The position numbers were made by a program, and so were the translations under genes. 64,000 bases of DNA from Caulobacter endophyticus. GTDB taxonomy: Bacteria; Pseudomonadota; Alphaproteobacteria; Caulobacterales; Caulobacteraceae. The notes under the pieces are model-generated. The model ran no database searches. It was not told the origin of the DNA and saw only the letters and a program-made list of their open reading frames with translations. The first letter of the stretch is position 1; each line of letters starts with the position of its first letter. This document shows positions 16,423 to 25,292 of the stretch, one piece after another. Location: positions 32,516 to 96,515 of the forward strand of contig NZ_QDKQ01000016.1 in NCBI RefSeq assembly GCF_003116815.1, in the 5' to 3' direction.

Positions 16423-16602
16423 ATGTCCAAGCGCGAACTGATCGAATCCACCCGCGGCGATAAGCGCTACGTCCGGCGTGACGACAAAGGCCAGTTTTCG
16501 GAGGTAGACGACGTCGGCCGGGCCTCGGCCGCCGACCAGCGCCAGCATGGGGATCACGACGCCGGCAAGGGCCAGGGCGACAAGGGCGACCGCAAGGCCT
16601 AG
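16423..16602 (+). CDS. 59-residue Lys/Asp-rich stress-type protein
   Basis: ATG at 16423 with AAGGAGA 7 bases upstream. It begins MSKRELIESTRGDKRYVRRD and ends in a Lys/Gly/Asp-rich, probably disordered tail (GKGQGDKGDRKA). Proteins of this type are widespread and short in alphaproteobacteria; function is unknown. The upstream AGAACC with CGGATT 16 bases on faintly resembles an EcfG-type promoter, but this is weak. The next gene starts 9 bases later. Confidence 0.7.
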   Translation: MSKRELIESTRGDKRYVRRDDKGQFSEVDDVGRASAADQRQHGDHDAGKGQGDKGDRKA

Positions 16603-16611
16603 GGGCGCGCC

Positions 16612-17007
16612 GTGCCCTCGGCGGTGATCAAGACCTTCTCCTATGATCCCAAGGTGGAGATCCTCGCGATCACCTTCGTCAGCGGACGCGCCTACGCCTA
16701 TCTGGGCGTGCCCGCGGCGGTCGCCGATGGCCTGCGCCTGGCCTTTTCCAAGGGCGAATATTTCAACGCCCAGATCCGCGACCGCTATGGCGCCGCGCCT
16801 GTCGCGGTTGGAACCGAGAGCGCCCAAGGATCGCTGTTCTGGGGTCCGCTGCGTAGCGTATTGGCGGACGGGAAGGCCGGCTCGTGTGCTTGCCCTCTAG
16901 CGCCCGCGGGCCGGTCGACCTCTAGCCGACCTTCGGCTTTCCCATATCGGGGTTATGAAGACATCGCGCTCGGCCCTGGGTTGGAGGGTTCAGGAGCTGC
17001 GACCTGA
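16612..17007 (+). CDS. KTSC-domain protein
   Basis: 131 residues from the GTG at 16612, with AGGGG 6 bases upstream. Residues 1-62 match the KTSC domain: VIKTFSYDP, LAITFVSGRAYAYLGVP, then FSKGEYFNAQIRDRY. The domain is a small fold often found alone and named after the KTSC motif in relatives of a lysyl-tRNA synthetase; its role is unknown. The tail after residue 70 is low-complexity and may not be conserved. It is in a two-gene unit with the 59-residue protein upstream. Confidence 0.8.
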   Translation: MPSAVIKTFSYDPKVEILAITFVSGRAYAYLGVPAAVADGLRLAFSKGEYFNAQIRDRYGAAPVAVGTESAQGSLFWGPLRSVLADGKAGSCACPLAPAGRSTSSRPSAFPYRGYEDIALGPGLEGSGAAT

Positions 17008-17152
17008 AGACCGGCGCTGTCGCCTCTATGAAGCGCCATTAGCGGTTGGATCCGACCTCGCAGCCGAGGCGTAGGCCATGATGATCCCGGCGTCCGTGGC
17101 ACGTATAATGATGCAGCAAGGAACCTGGAGAGCGCATGACGCTCTTGCGGGC

Positions 17153-17332
17153 ATGTTCGCACCTGTCCTGAAACACTCGCCCGAGGTTTCCGTCATCGAC
17201 GGCGAGATCGTCATCGTCGGTCCTTAAGGCATCGACGCCTCGCTAAGCTTGGAGGCGGCGGGGCTTTCGACAGAGCGGCTGCAGGCGGCGCTCGTCGATG
17301 GTGGCGAGATCTTTAAAAAGCCGCTCGGCTGA
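17153..17332 (+). pseudogene. paralogue of the 59-residue protein with an internal TAA
   Basis: From ATG 17153 the frame reads MFAPVLKHSPEV, DGEIVIVGP, then TAA at 17225-17227, and continues in frame GIDASLSLEAAG to EIFKKPLG and TGA at 17330. With the stop ignored it is 59 codons, the same length as the gene at 11516-11695, and the two share a G-x-E-V/I-x-I-x-GP-x-G core and a KPLG ending. The in-frame ATG pair at about 17078 would allow a longer start. The TAA probably inactivates it. Confidence 0.45.
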
Positions 17333-17344
17333 AGTGCGAGCGCC

Positions 17345-17600
17345 TTGACCGAGGGGCTTGCTGAACCGTGTTCGCGCCGAGCAGGCCCGACGGTACGTGC
17401 TTTGTCCGATGGATCGCGACTGGCCTACGCCGAAACCGGTTGGGGCACGCCGGCCGTGCTTATCCTTGGCGCTCTGACCGTGCTCGATGACATGACCACC
17501 GCGCTTTGTGAGCGACTGGCGGGCGATCACTTTCGATCGGCCTGGCTATGGCTGCAGCGAGCCTGCCGGACCTTGCAACGCGGGCCCGGTTCAGCGATCC
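17345..17600 (+). pseudogene. alpha/beta hydrolase N-terminal remnant
   Basis: The frame from 17345 gives SDGSRLAYAETGWGTPAVLI and LGALTVLDDMTTALCERLA, the start of an alpha/beta hydrolase. The next strand and turn, ITFDRPGYGCSEP, are in the +1 frame from about 17508, so there is a frameshift near 17530. No nucleophile elbow or later domain follows; the downstream DNA encodes a lipoprotein on the other strand. It is a frameshifted and truncated remnant. Confidence 0.6.
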
Positions 17601-17890
17601 GAAGGCGTATCGGGCGGGGATCCCGCGAGCCCCTGCTGGTCGCTGCTGGAGCGCGTGTCGGCGCTTTGCCCGCCGGTTGCGTGTGCGTTTGCTCCCGTAT
17701 CGGAGGCTGCGGGAGCTGGCGGAGCGAGGTCCGATCCGGCGGGCGGCTTGCCATCGCGGGTGGCGCCCACGCCGGCGGGAGCCGAGGCCGCCGCGTTTTC
17801 GGCTCGGCTCTCGGGCGTGGCTTGCCGGTCTGGCTCGGGCGAGCAAGCGGCGACGAGAATGGCGGTGACGGCGATCCAGCTTGAGCGCAT
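17591..17890 (-). CDS. small putative lipoprotein
   Basis: 99 residues. The N-terminus MRSSWIAVTAILVAACSPEPD is a lipoprotein signal peptide with lipobox LVAAC (Cys16). The mature part is Ala/Pro/Ser/Asp-rich and disordered (SAPAGVGATRDGKPPAG, SDTGANAHATGG). Its 3' end abuts the hydrolase remnant, so the C-terminus may be acquired sequence. Function unknown. Confidence 0.6.
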   Translation of the reverse strand: MRSSWIAVTAILVAACSPEPDRQATPESRAENAAASAPAGVGATRDGKPPAGSDLAPPAPAASDTGANAHATGGQSADTRSSSDQQGLAGSPPDTPSDR

Positions 17891-18062
17891 GGCGGCTTTC
17901 CGATGCTACGGCGTGTCAGGAGAGCGGAGAGCCCAGGTCCCGGCCGGCGTTCCACGCGTTCTCTTTTGAGGCGCCTCGCTCGCTTGGGATGTCAAAGGAT
18001 GCAGAACGCGGCGTAGCCGCGGGCGCAGCATTCGGATCAAGGGGCTGGCGCGCGGAGCTGAC

Positions 18063-18641
18063 ATGACCTCGTCCGAAAGCACGTCCCGCGATCGGGATTT
18101 CAAGGCTGAGTTGGTGGCGGTTCTGCCCCGCCTTCGAGCCTTTGCTCGCAGCCTGGCGGGAGACGCCAGCAGGGCCGACGACCTGGTGCAGGAGACCATG
18201 TTGAAGGCTTGGGGCGCTCGTAACAGCTATGTCGTGGGCGCCAACATGCGTGCGTGGGCCTTTATGATCCTTCGCAATAAGTTCTAGTAGGACAAACGGC
18301 GGTCATGGTGAGAACAGGCCTTGGACTAGGAGACCGCCGAGCGGACTCTGATGGCTGGCGACGACGCCGCCTCGGTCCTCGAGCTCGACGATCTGCGGCG
18401 CGCCCTGGCGAACCTGGCCCTCGAGCAACGCGAGACTTTGATCCTCGCCGGCGCGGGGGGACTATCCTACGATGAGGCCGCGCAGATCACTGGCGTGGTT
18501 ATGGGCACGGTCAAGAGTCGGGTCAGCCGCGCCAGAGCCTCGCTGGCCAGAGCCTTGACCGAAGAGCGGTTGGAAGCGCGCTCGAGCCGGGCCGGCTCCG
18601 CCATGGCCTTGATCCTCCAAGAGGTCGAGCACATCAGATGA
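18063..18641 (+). pseudogene. ECF sigma factor interrupted by four in-frame stops
   Basis: Region 2 is encoded by 18063-18284 (VLPRLRAFARSLAGD, DDLVQETMLKAW, NMRAWAFMILRNKF) and region 4 by 18351-18638 (ALANLALEQRETLIL, LSYDEAAQITGVVMGTVKSRVSRAR), in the same frame. Between them, also in frame, lie TAG-TAG (18285-18290), TGA (18309-18311) and TAG (18327-18329); the residues around the stops (DKRRSW, ETAERTLMAGDDAASVLELDDL) are still those of the sigma linker. The type is close to EcfG/PhyR-associated or RpoE-like factors. As read it cannot make a full sigma factor, though region 4 alone could start at ATG 18351. Confidence 0.8.
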
Positions 18642-18729
18642 GCGGCTTAACGCCCGACCATCAAAGGATGGTTCCGGCAACCAGGGGGCCCCGCCAACCC
18701 TTCAGCCTTCGGTCATCGCTCCCGGAACT

Positions 18730-18760
18730 GGACCCGCCCCCGGGCGGGTCCTCTTTCTCC
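18730..18760 (+). terminator. rho-independent terminator
   Basis: GGACCCGCCC (18730-18739) and GGGCGGGTCC (18742-18751) form a perfect 10-bp GC-rich stem with a CC loop, followed by TCTTTCTCC. It lies downstream of the sigma-factor remnant and 80 bases before the methyltransferase gene. Confidence 0.75.
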
Positions 18761-18818
18761 GGCCGGCGGCATGGAGTGGCGGGCGCTCTGCGACAGCGCC
18801 CTCAGATCGAGGGGCTGA

Positions 18819-19817
18819 ATGAACGAGCAATCGGCGCTGTCGGCAATTGGCGCCACTCCCGGGGCTCCGGAGCATGGCATGTCTGGTCCAACGGACGCCC
18901 GGGCTGACGCGCGCTTGCTCGCGCTGCTCGAACATGCGGCTGGAGCGCACTACCGGTTCGTGACGCCAACGTCGGCTACGGTTCGTCGACGCCTGGCTCA
19001 GGCCCCGCCGGCGGAGCCGGCGGCGCGCGACGTCCTGGGGTGGGGCTTCGATTTCGCCGCCGAGGACATGCCGCCTCTGCATTGCCTGCTGAAGGACGCC
19101 GGGGTTCTTGAGGAGGCGGACGGCAGACTGCGAAGCCGGCTTCGGATCGCCAGTCTGGACGAGGAGCTTCTGTTACACGCCGGCGGCCCCGGCGCGGCGG
19201 AGGACGCCGTGTTCCTTGGTCCCGACAGCTATAGGTTCGCCCGTCTCATCCAGAGCAAGGTCGCTTTCGGGGCGGCCTCCGCCGTGCTCGACATCGGGAC
19301 TGGCGCGGGCGTGGGCGCGCTGGTCGCGGCCCGCCTGAGCCCTGGCGCGCGGTTGACCGCCATCGATATCAACCCGAAGGCCTTGACGCTGGCGCGGATC
19401 AATCTGCGACACGCCGGACTGGAGGCTCGGCTCGTGCTCACCAACGGTCTCGCCGACGTCGAAGATCTGTTTGATCTCATTGTAGCCAACCCTCCCTATG
19501 TCGCCGGACGCAGCGGCCGGATTTACAAGGACGGCGGCGACATGCACGGCGCGCGGCTGAGCCTGGACTGGACCCAGCAAGCGCTCGAACGCCTCGCGCC
19601 GGGCGGACGGTTCGTTCTTTACACCGGAAGTCCAATCAGCATGGGCGGGCGCGACATTCTGGGCGAGCACCTCAAGGCGCTCGCGCGGAAGGCCGGATGC
19701 GCCCTGGACTATGAGGAGATCGATCCGGACATTTTCGGCGGCGAGTTGCGACGTCCGGAATATCGCGACGTCGAACGCATCGCCGCCATCGGCGCCGTCT
19801 TCACTCGCCCTAGCTGA
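18819..19817 (+). CDS. class I SAM-dependent methyltransferase (PrmC/HemK-like)
   Basis: 332 residues. An N-terminal helical region (about 20-130) precedes the Rossmann methyltransferase domain with VLDIGTGAGVGAL (SAM loop, about 150), AIDINPKALTLARIN and NPPYV (Asn224-Pro-Pro-Tyr). NPPY is typical of enzymes that methylate the amide N of Gln or exocyclic N of bases, such as PrmC or TrmN6 relatives. A C-terminal region (DYEEIDPDIFGGELRRPEY) is conserved-looking. Substrate unknown. Its 3' end overlaps the convergent cyanophycinase gene by 8 bases. Confidence 0.85.
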   Translation: MNEQSALSAIGATPGAPEHGMSGPTDARADARLLALLEHAAGAHYRFVTPTSATVRRRLAQAPPAEPAARDVLGWGFDFAAEDMPPLHCLLKDAGVLEEADGRLRSRLRIASLDEELLLHAGGPGAAEDAVFLGPDSYRFARLIQSKVAFGAASAVLDIGTGAGVGALVAARLSPGARLTAIDINPKALTLARINLRHAGLEARLVLTNGLADVEDLFDLIVANPPYVAGRSGRIYKDGGDMHGARLSLDWTQQALERLAPGGRFVLYTGSPISMGGRDILGEHLKALARKAGCALDYEEIDPDIFGGELRRPEYRDVERIAAIGAVFTRPS

Positions 19818-20607
19818 GCGGCGCGCTGCGGGGGCGGCGGGCGGCCAGATCGAAGCGGTCGCCGCTAGACAGGACGTGCAGCTTGACGTCGGTCATCGAG
19901 AGCGCCCTTTCTGGCTTGGCGTCCGCGACGTTGGAGGCGGTGACGCCTTCGGCGTCGACGATATAGACCGCTCCTGAGCCGATCACGCAGAAAGCCTCGC
20001 CTTCCAAGATCACGGCGGTGTCCTCGTCGATGCCCACGCCCAGAACGCGCGGGCTTTCGGCGACGGCGCCAAGCAGCCGCCCGATCCGTCCCCGCTCGGC
20101 GAAGTGTTGGTCGATGATCATGTCGCGGACAAGACCAAGGCCCGGCGCCATCTGCAGGTCGCCGATACGATGGGTTTCGGCGCTGGCGCCCCTGACCAGC
20201 ATGGTGTCGCTCATCACCGAAGCCCCCGCCGAGGTGCCTGCCAGCAGGCCGCCTGTGCGCCAGATCTCGCGGATCCGGGCCTCGATCGGCGTGTCGCCGA
20301 CCTGACTGCTGATCCGCAGCTGGTCGCCGCCGGAGAAAAACACCCCGGCCGCGCCGTCCAGCACAGCCAACTTGTCGGGGTCATGCGCTTCGGCGCGATC
20401 CTGGACGTAGAGTTCGACGAGCTCGCCGACCGGCAGGCCGGCGAACGCCTGACTATAGGTCTCATAGTAGCCTTCGGGCGCTCTGGAAGCCATCGTGGCC
20501 AGGACCAGCTTGCCGCCAACGATGCGCTCGGCCACAGCCTTGAGGATCGCCCGCTCGCCCTCCTTGTCCTCGTGGCCGCCGATGATCACCAAGGGGCCTT
20601 CTGTCAT
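19810..20607 (-). CDS. cphB: cyanophycinase
   Basis: 265 residues. It hydrolyses cyanophycin (multi-L-arginyl-poly-L-aspartate) to beta-Asp-Arg dipeptides in the cytoplasm. The S51-type serine protease motifs are visible: LVIIGGHEDKEGE, GVFFSGGDQLRI, the nucleophile elbow GTSAGASVM (Ser126), and HFAERGRIGRLL with VLGVGIDEDTAV. The ATG overlaps the upstream peptidase stop (ATGA), so it is the last gene of the cyanophycin operon. Confidence 0.92.
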   Translation of the reverse strand: MTEGPLVIIGGHEDKEGERAILKAVAERIVGGKLVLATMASRAPEGYYETYSQAFAGLPVGELVELYVQDRAEAHDPDKLAVLDGAAGVFFSGGDQLRISSQVGDTPIEARIREIWRTGGLLAGTSAGASVMSDTMLVRGASAETHRIGDLQMAPGLGLVRDMIIDQHFAERGRIGRLLGAVAESPRVLGVGIDEDTAVILEGEAFCVIGSGAVYIVDAEGVTASNVADAKPERALSMTDVKLHVLSSGDRFDLAARRPRSAPLS

Positions 20608-21476
20608 CGGTCTTCCTCTTCCTGCCGCTTGCTGACGAAAGCCCTGGCCGACCGGCCGGCCCGGGCGTAGGCCACCGCGAACTGCGGACTGTTGTGGTCC
20701 CAGCCAATCTGGCCGTGCCGGTCGATGGCGACGAGGCCGGCTTCGCCGCCAACGCGCGCCAGCGCCGCGAGCGCCGCCTTGGCGGCAGCATCCGGGTCCA
20801 GGGTCTCCAGATGCCGCATGAAGCGGCTGGCCAAGGTGACCCTGATCAGGCTCTCGCCGTCGCCCGAGAGGCAGGTCGCGCCGATCGTGTTGTCGGCATA
20901 GAGGCCGCAGCCGGGCAGGGGAGTGTCGCCGACCCGGCCCGGGGTGCTGCCCTGCAGGCCGCCCGTGGAGGCGCCGGCAGCCAAGCGATGGGCGCTGTCG
21001 AAGGCCACGCAGCCGACGGTGTCGCAGCCATCGGTGCTCGGCGCGAGCGCGGCCAGCCGTTCAGGCTCGATCCGCGCCAGGCCCCTGGCGTCAGCGAACG
21101 CCTCCGCGCCGCTGCCAACGAGAAGGACCGCCGGCTCGCTCAACATCGCCGCAGCCGCCGAAATCGGGTTGCGGATCGTGCGAACGGCCGCCACCGCGCC
21201 GACAGCCAGATCTTCGCCGTCCATGATCGCCGCATCGCATTCCACATCGCCAGAGGCGTTGCGCACCGATCCCTGGCCGGCGTTGAAGGTCTGATCATTC
21301 TCCAGCAACCGGATCGCGGCCTCGACGGCGCTGGCCGCGCAGCCGCCTGCCTCCAGGACCGCCGCGCCCGCAGCGACGGCGGCCAGGCAGCCGGCTTCGT
21401 GGGCCTTGACTTTGTCAGGGGCAATGGCTCGCGCCCCGCCGTGGACGATGATCGCCCAGTCCTTATCCTTAGCCAT
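20604..21476 (-). CDS. iaaA: isoaspartyl peptidase / plant-type L-asparaginase
   Basis: 290 residues, Ntn-hydrolase family. It should split beta-Asp-Arg dipeptides released by cyanophycinase into Asp and Arg. Visible are IIVHGGA at the N-terminus, NAGQGSVRNASGDVECDAAIMDG, the autocleavage site with nucleophile GCDTVGCVAFD (Thr153), and STGGLQGSTPGRVGDTPLPG. The start overlaps the end of cphA by 8 bases and the stop overlaps cphB, giving strict operon order. The enzyme is made as one chain and processed before Thr153. Confidence 0.92.
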   Translation of the reverse strand: MAKDKDWAIIVHGGARAIAPDKVKAHEAGCLAAVAAGAAVLEAGGCAASAVEAAIRLLENDQTFNAGQGSVRNASGDVECDAAIMDGEDLAVGAVAAVRTIRNPISAAAAMLSEPAVLLVGSGAEAFADARGLARIEPERLAALAPSTDGCDTVGCVAFDSAHRLAAGASTGGLQGSTPGRVGDTPLPGCGLYADNTIGATCLSGDGESLIRVTLASRFMRHLETLDPDAAAKAALAALARVGGEAGLVAIDRHGQIGWDHNSPQFAVAYARAGRSARAFVSKRQEEEDR

Positions 21477-24204
21477 GAACAGCGCCCGCGTCGCTTGCTT
21501 CGATCGTCTCCTGGCTCGCGGGCGAGAAGGCGTGAATCTGGGCCCAGACCCGTTCCACGGCTGTGGGGAAAATCATCAGTAGGTCGCCCGGTCGGGCCAG
21601 GCCGAGGGCGTGCTCGACCGCCTTGGGCTCGCTTGGCACCCGGTGCAGGCGGCTCTCTGGAAAGCCCTCGGAGAGAGCGCCCTCCCTGAGCAACGCGATA
21701 ACTGATCCGGCCGGCCGTCCCCGGCCGTCCGGACGTTCACGCAGCACCAGCTCGTCGAAGAGGCTCGCGGCGATCGCGCCCATCCGGCGGATGTCCTCGT
21801 CGCGCCGGTCGCCCGGAATGCTGACGACGCCGATCGCTCGGCCATGATGCTCGCGCAGGCGGGCGACCATCTCGCCCACCGCCTCCAGGGCGCCGGGGTT
21901 GTGGGCATAGTCGACAATAACCCGAAAGCCGTGAATGTCGGCGACGTTGAGACGTCCAGGATTGTCCTGCGCCGAAGACTGAAAGCCCGACAGCGCCGCA
22001 GCGATGGTCTCAATCGCGACACCCAGGCCGCGCGCCGCCAGAGCTGCGGCCAGCGCGTTGGAAAGGTTAAACCGCGCGGCCCCCGCCAGGGCGCTTGGCA
22101 AGGCGTCCGCTTCCAGAAGCGGGATGCGTCGTCCTCTGTCGAACAGCACCAGCGCGCCGCCGCGAACGCTAGGCTCGAGCGTCGCGGCCAATCCGCCTTC
22201 GGCCAGGTGCTTCTGCAGGAAGGGCGGCAGGTCCGGACCGCCGCGCAGGGTGAAGTAGGCGATCCTGCCGCGTGCGCGCCGCGCCATGCGCAGCGTCAGC
22301 GGATCGTCGGCGTTGAGCACGCTGACGCCGCGACGGAACACGGCCTCGACGATCACCGACTTCACCGCCGCCAGATCTTCAAGGGTGTCGATCCCCTTCA
22401 GGCCGAGGTGGTCAGCGCTGACGTTGAGGACCACGCCGACATCGCAGCGGTCGAAGGCCAGGCCTTCGCGCAAAAGGCCGCCCCTCGCCGTCTCCAGCAC
22501 GGCAGCCTCCACCGTGGGGGCGCTCAGCACCATTCGCGCGCTCCTGGGCCCGCTGGCGTCCCCGCGCGTCACCCGCTCCTCGCCGATATAGACGCCGCTG
22601 GTGTTGGTCAGGCCGACCGTCCGTCCGTCCGCGCGCAGGATCGCCGCGACCATGCGCCCCACCGTAGACTTGCCGTTGGTGCCGGTGATGGCGACGATCG
22701 GGACACGGCTGGCGCTTCGGCGAGGAAAGAGCTGCTCGACAACCGCGCCGCCGACGTCACGTCCTGAGCCTTCGGACGGCTCCAGGTGCATGCGAAAGCC
22801 GGGCGCGGCGTTGACCTCGACCACGCCGCCGCCCGTCTCGCGCACCGAGCGGGCGATGTCAGGGGCGATGAAGTCTATGCCCGCGACGTCGAGGCCGACG
22901 GTCAAGGCGGCGCGACGAGCGATGGCCGCGTTCTCGGGGTGAATATCGTCGGTGCGGTCGATCGCCGTGCCGCCGGTGGAAAGGTTGGCGGTGGCTCTAA
23001 GGGAGACGCAAACGCCCGCCGCGGGCGTGCTGGCGACAGCCAGGCCCTGACGTTCCAGCATGTTGCGGACATGATCGTCGATGACGATGCGGGTCATGAC
23101 TTTCTCGTGGCCGATTCCGCGGCGGGGGTCGGCGTTCTCGCGCGCCACCAGATCGGCCACGGTCGAAACGCCATCGCCCACCACTTGGGCCGGAACGCGC
23201 TCGGCGACGGCGGCGACTTTCCCGCCGACCACAAGGATCCGGTAGTCTCGGCCGGTATACTGCTCCTCGACGATGACCTTGCGGCTATGGCGAACGGCCT
23301 GCTCGAACCCCCAGCGCACCGCTTCGGGCGTCGAGAGACCGAGGCTGACGCCGCGGCCGTGGTTGCCGTCGAGCGGCTTGACCACGACCGGTCCAGTGAA
23401 ACGCGCGGCTTCCGCCACGGCGGCGTCGGCCGTGTGGACGACCGCGCCGCGCGGAGCCGGTACGCCTGCCGCGTTCAGCATACGCTTCGTAAGGGCCTTG
23501 TCGCCGGCGGTCTGAACCGCGACATGGCTGGTGTCGCCGGTGATGCTGGCTCGCAGCAGCTTTCGTCGAACGCCGTAGCCCAGCTGGATCAGGCTGTAGT
23601 CGTCCAGCCGCTGGACGGGCACGCCGCGTCGGCGCGCGGCCTGGACGATCGAGCGGGTCGTCGGGCCGAGCGCCTCGGCGCGGGCGATACGCCGCAGCGC
23701 CTCGAGATTGGCTGGCAGGTCGAACGGCGTCTCCATCGCGTCGATCGGGGGCGGGGCGAGGCTGTCGAGCCCCTCCAGGTGTTTCAGTTCAGGGGGAAGC
23801 AGATCCCTGACCAGGGCCAGCGCCGCCCGGCCGGCGGCGCGACCCAGGCGCTCGCCCTCATAGACATAGAGGATGTCGTATACGCCCCGCCGACCTCGTA
23901 CAGAGCGGGTCTTGCCGCGTGTCGTGGCCGCGCCGGCCAGAGTTTGGAGTTCCAGCGCCACATGCTCGACCACATGGCCGATCCACGTGCCGTCATGCAG
24001 GCGCGCGACAAGGCCGCCCGGCGCGCCCAGCGAGCACCCGTGAATCGCAAGACCGGGCAGGGCTTGGAGCAGGCGATCGGCGAATCCGGGGAGACGGGAG
24101 GTCGGATGGCCTTCCAACTGACCAAGGTCGAGCTGGATACGGATCATAGGGCGGGCCGAATAGAGATGCGGGCCGCGATAGACCGCCGTCTCCAGAACGC
24201 GCAT
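21469..24204 (-). CDS. cphA: cyanophycin synthetase
   Basis: 911 residues from the ATG at 24204, which overlaps the upstream stop as TGATG. It polymerises Asp and Arg into cyanophycin using ATP. An N-terminal region (about 1-160, LETAVYRGPHLYSARPMI) is followed by an ATP-grasp domain (VVVKPLDGNHGRG, Lys276; VEVNAAPGFRMHLEPS) that adds Arg, and a Mur-ligase-like domain (ITGTNGKSTVGRM from about 506; RFNLSNALAA; VDYAHNPGALE) that adds Asp. The length and domain order fit a full, active enzyme. It heads synthesis in the operon with the two degradative enzymes. Confidence 0.95.
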   Translation of the reverse strand: MRVLETAVYRGPHLYSARPMIRIQLDLGQLEGHPTSRLPGFADRLLQALPGLAIHGCSLGAPGGLVARLHDGTWIGHVVEHVALELQTLAGAATTRGKTRSVRGRRGVYDILYVYEGERLGRAAGRAALALVRDLLPPELKHLEGLDSLAPPPIDAMETPFDLPANLEALRRIARAEALGPTTRSIVQAARRRGVPVQRLDDYSLIQLGYGVRRKLLRASITGDTSHVAVQTAGDKALTKRMLNAAGVPAPRGAVVHTADAAVAEAARFTGPVVVKPLDGNHGRGVSLGLSTPEAVRWGFEQAVRHSRKVIVEEQYTGRDYRILVVGGKVAAVAERVPAQVVGDGVSTVADLVARENADPRRGIGHEKVMTRIVIDDHVRNMLERQGLAVASTPAAGVCVSLRATANLSTGGTAIDRTDDIHPENAAIARRAALTVGLDVAGIDFIAPDIARSVRETGGGVVEVNAAPGFRMHLEPSEGSGRDVGGAVVEQLFPRRSASRVPIVAITGTNGKSTVGRMVAAILRADGRTVGLTNTSGVYIGEERVTRGDASGPRSARMVLSAPTVEAAVLETARGGLLREGLAFDRCDVGVVLNVSADHLGLKGIDTLEDLAAVKSVIVEAVFRRGVSVLNADDPLTLRMARRARGRIAYFTLRGGPDLPPFLQKHLAEGGLAATLEPSVRGGALVLFDRGRRIPLLEADALPSALAGAARFNLSNALAAALAARGLGVAIETIAAALSGFQSSAQDNPGRLNVADIHGFRVIVDYAHNPGALEAVGEMVARLREHHGRAIGVVSIPGDRRDEDIRRMGAIAASLFDELVLRERPDGRGRPAGSVIALLREGALSEGFPESRLHRVPSEPKAVEHALGLARPGDLLMIFPTAVERVWAQIHAFSPASQETIEASDAGAVHG

Positions 24205-24401
24205 CACGCCGCCTGCTCAATCGAAGACGCCGCATGGGGCCGGGAGCGCGAGCAGATTTCGCGGATGATCAGGGCCGCGGCGAGGGCCCGGCTGCTCGCC
24301 GAGCCGCTAGCGACCACCATGCCGGCCTCGTCAACCGACCAATGCCACGCGGCGGCGCTGCGCCGGAGTGAAAAAGCAAAAGCTCGATCCGCGGACCGCA
24401 T
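24204..24401 (-). CDS. 65-residue leader gene of the cyanophycin operon
   Basis: ATG at 24401 with GGGAG 7 bases upstream; a further ATG at 24467 in frame lacks a ribosome site. The product has AAAWHWSVDEAGMVVASG, then a helix SRALAAALIIREICSRS. Its TGA is fused with the cphA ATG (TGATG), so it is coupled to cyanophycin synthesis. The W-x-W-x-V-x-x-x-G pattern recalls small DUF2188-like domains, weakly. A regulatory or chaperone role is possible but not shown. Confidence 0.65.
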   Translation of the reverse strand: MRSADRAFAFSLRRSAAAWHWSVDEAGMVVASGSASSRALAAALIIREICSRSRPHAASSIEQAA

Positions 24402-24598
24402 CGACGATCTCCCTGACCCTGGGAGCTGCAAACGGCGCCTTTCGATCCCTGTTCCAGCGCTTAACATTTGGCCGTTCCGCGACGGCGCGCGCTGACGCCG
24501 TGGCGGCCCGGGGGCAGGCGAGAGCCGCCTTCATTTGATCGGGTGCCGAACATCAGACGCCCAGCCGCGTTGTCCTGGCCTGTCGAAGGAGGATGGCC

Positions 24599-24934
24599 AT
24601 GGCGAACGGCAAGGATCCGCAGACCGCGGACGGCTTGGGCGGCGTTCACAAGGTAGGCCAGGGGCGTCAGCCCGCTGGCGCCGCGCCGCGTGATCCAGAG
24701 CCCGTCGCGGTCGTCGAAGGTCGTCGCGCGGGCTTTTCCCGTCTGGTGGAAGACCCTGATCAACTGAGCAAGGTGGTTCATACGATCGGGGCGGGCGTCG
24801 AGCCGCCCAACGACTCCGACGCTCGGGAATCGACCCTGCTGCCGGCCCGCACGCCAAAGGCGCCGTTTCAGGACGCCCAGATCTCGCCCGACGAGCCGTC
24901 GGTATGGACCGCCGCCAGGACGCCACCGCGCTAG
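24599..24934 (+). CDS. hypothetical hydrophilic protein (111 aa)
   Basis: ATG at 24599 with a strong AAGGAGG 7 bases upstream. The product is polar (MANGKDPQTADGLGGVHKVG, then FSRLVEDPDQLSKVVHTIGAG) and ends Pro/Arg-rich. The opposite strand also has a plausible frame from 24781 to 24461 (MNHLAQLIRVFHQTGKAR, LTPLAYLVNAAQAVRGLRIL), so which strand is coding is not settled; the ribosome site favours plus. No family recognised. Confidence 0.4.
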   Translation: MANGKDPQTADGLGGVHKVGQGRQPAGAAPRDPEPVAVVEGRRAGFSRLVEDPDQLSKVVHTIGAGVEPPNDSDARESTLLPARTPKAPFQDAQISPDEPSVWTAARTPPR

Positions 24935-25292
24935 CTTGCGGTCCTTGGGACGTCGCTTGGTCAAGAGGAGGGTGCTTGCCAGCCACGATAGGATCTCACG
25001 GCCGAGCTTTTGGCGTCGTAAAACAAGGCCTGGTCTGATGATCGGGACTATTGCTAAGGGGGAGTCTCTTGCGTCGCCGCATGAGCGAAGTCTCGTCGGG
25101 CCCTGCCTTGGGACCCTAGCGTTCGCTTCGCGCTGCCGCCAGTTGAGCGATCTTGAGCGGGAGGATGCGGCCCGGCACGCTAGAGTCGTGCGGCATTGAA
25201 CCGGGCCGCCGGCGTTCCCAGGACTGTGAGCCTTTGTCCGGACGGCAGGGAATATCGCGCCAAGCGCCCCTGTTCCATCATCGGCTACCGCG
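24935..25292. other. stretch without a supported gene
   Basis: About 360 bases. An 87-codon frame at 24936-25199 has no recognisable features. The right end runs into the NhaA remnant without a promoter or start. Confidence 0.4.

Noticed and set aside
22786..24495. 569-codon plus-strand frame opposite cphA
   Set aside because: Mirror frame of the cyanophycin synthetase, whose motifs are unambiguous on the minus strand.
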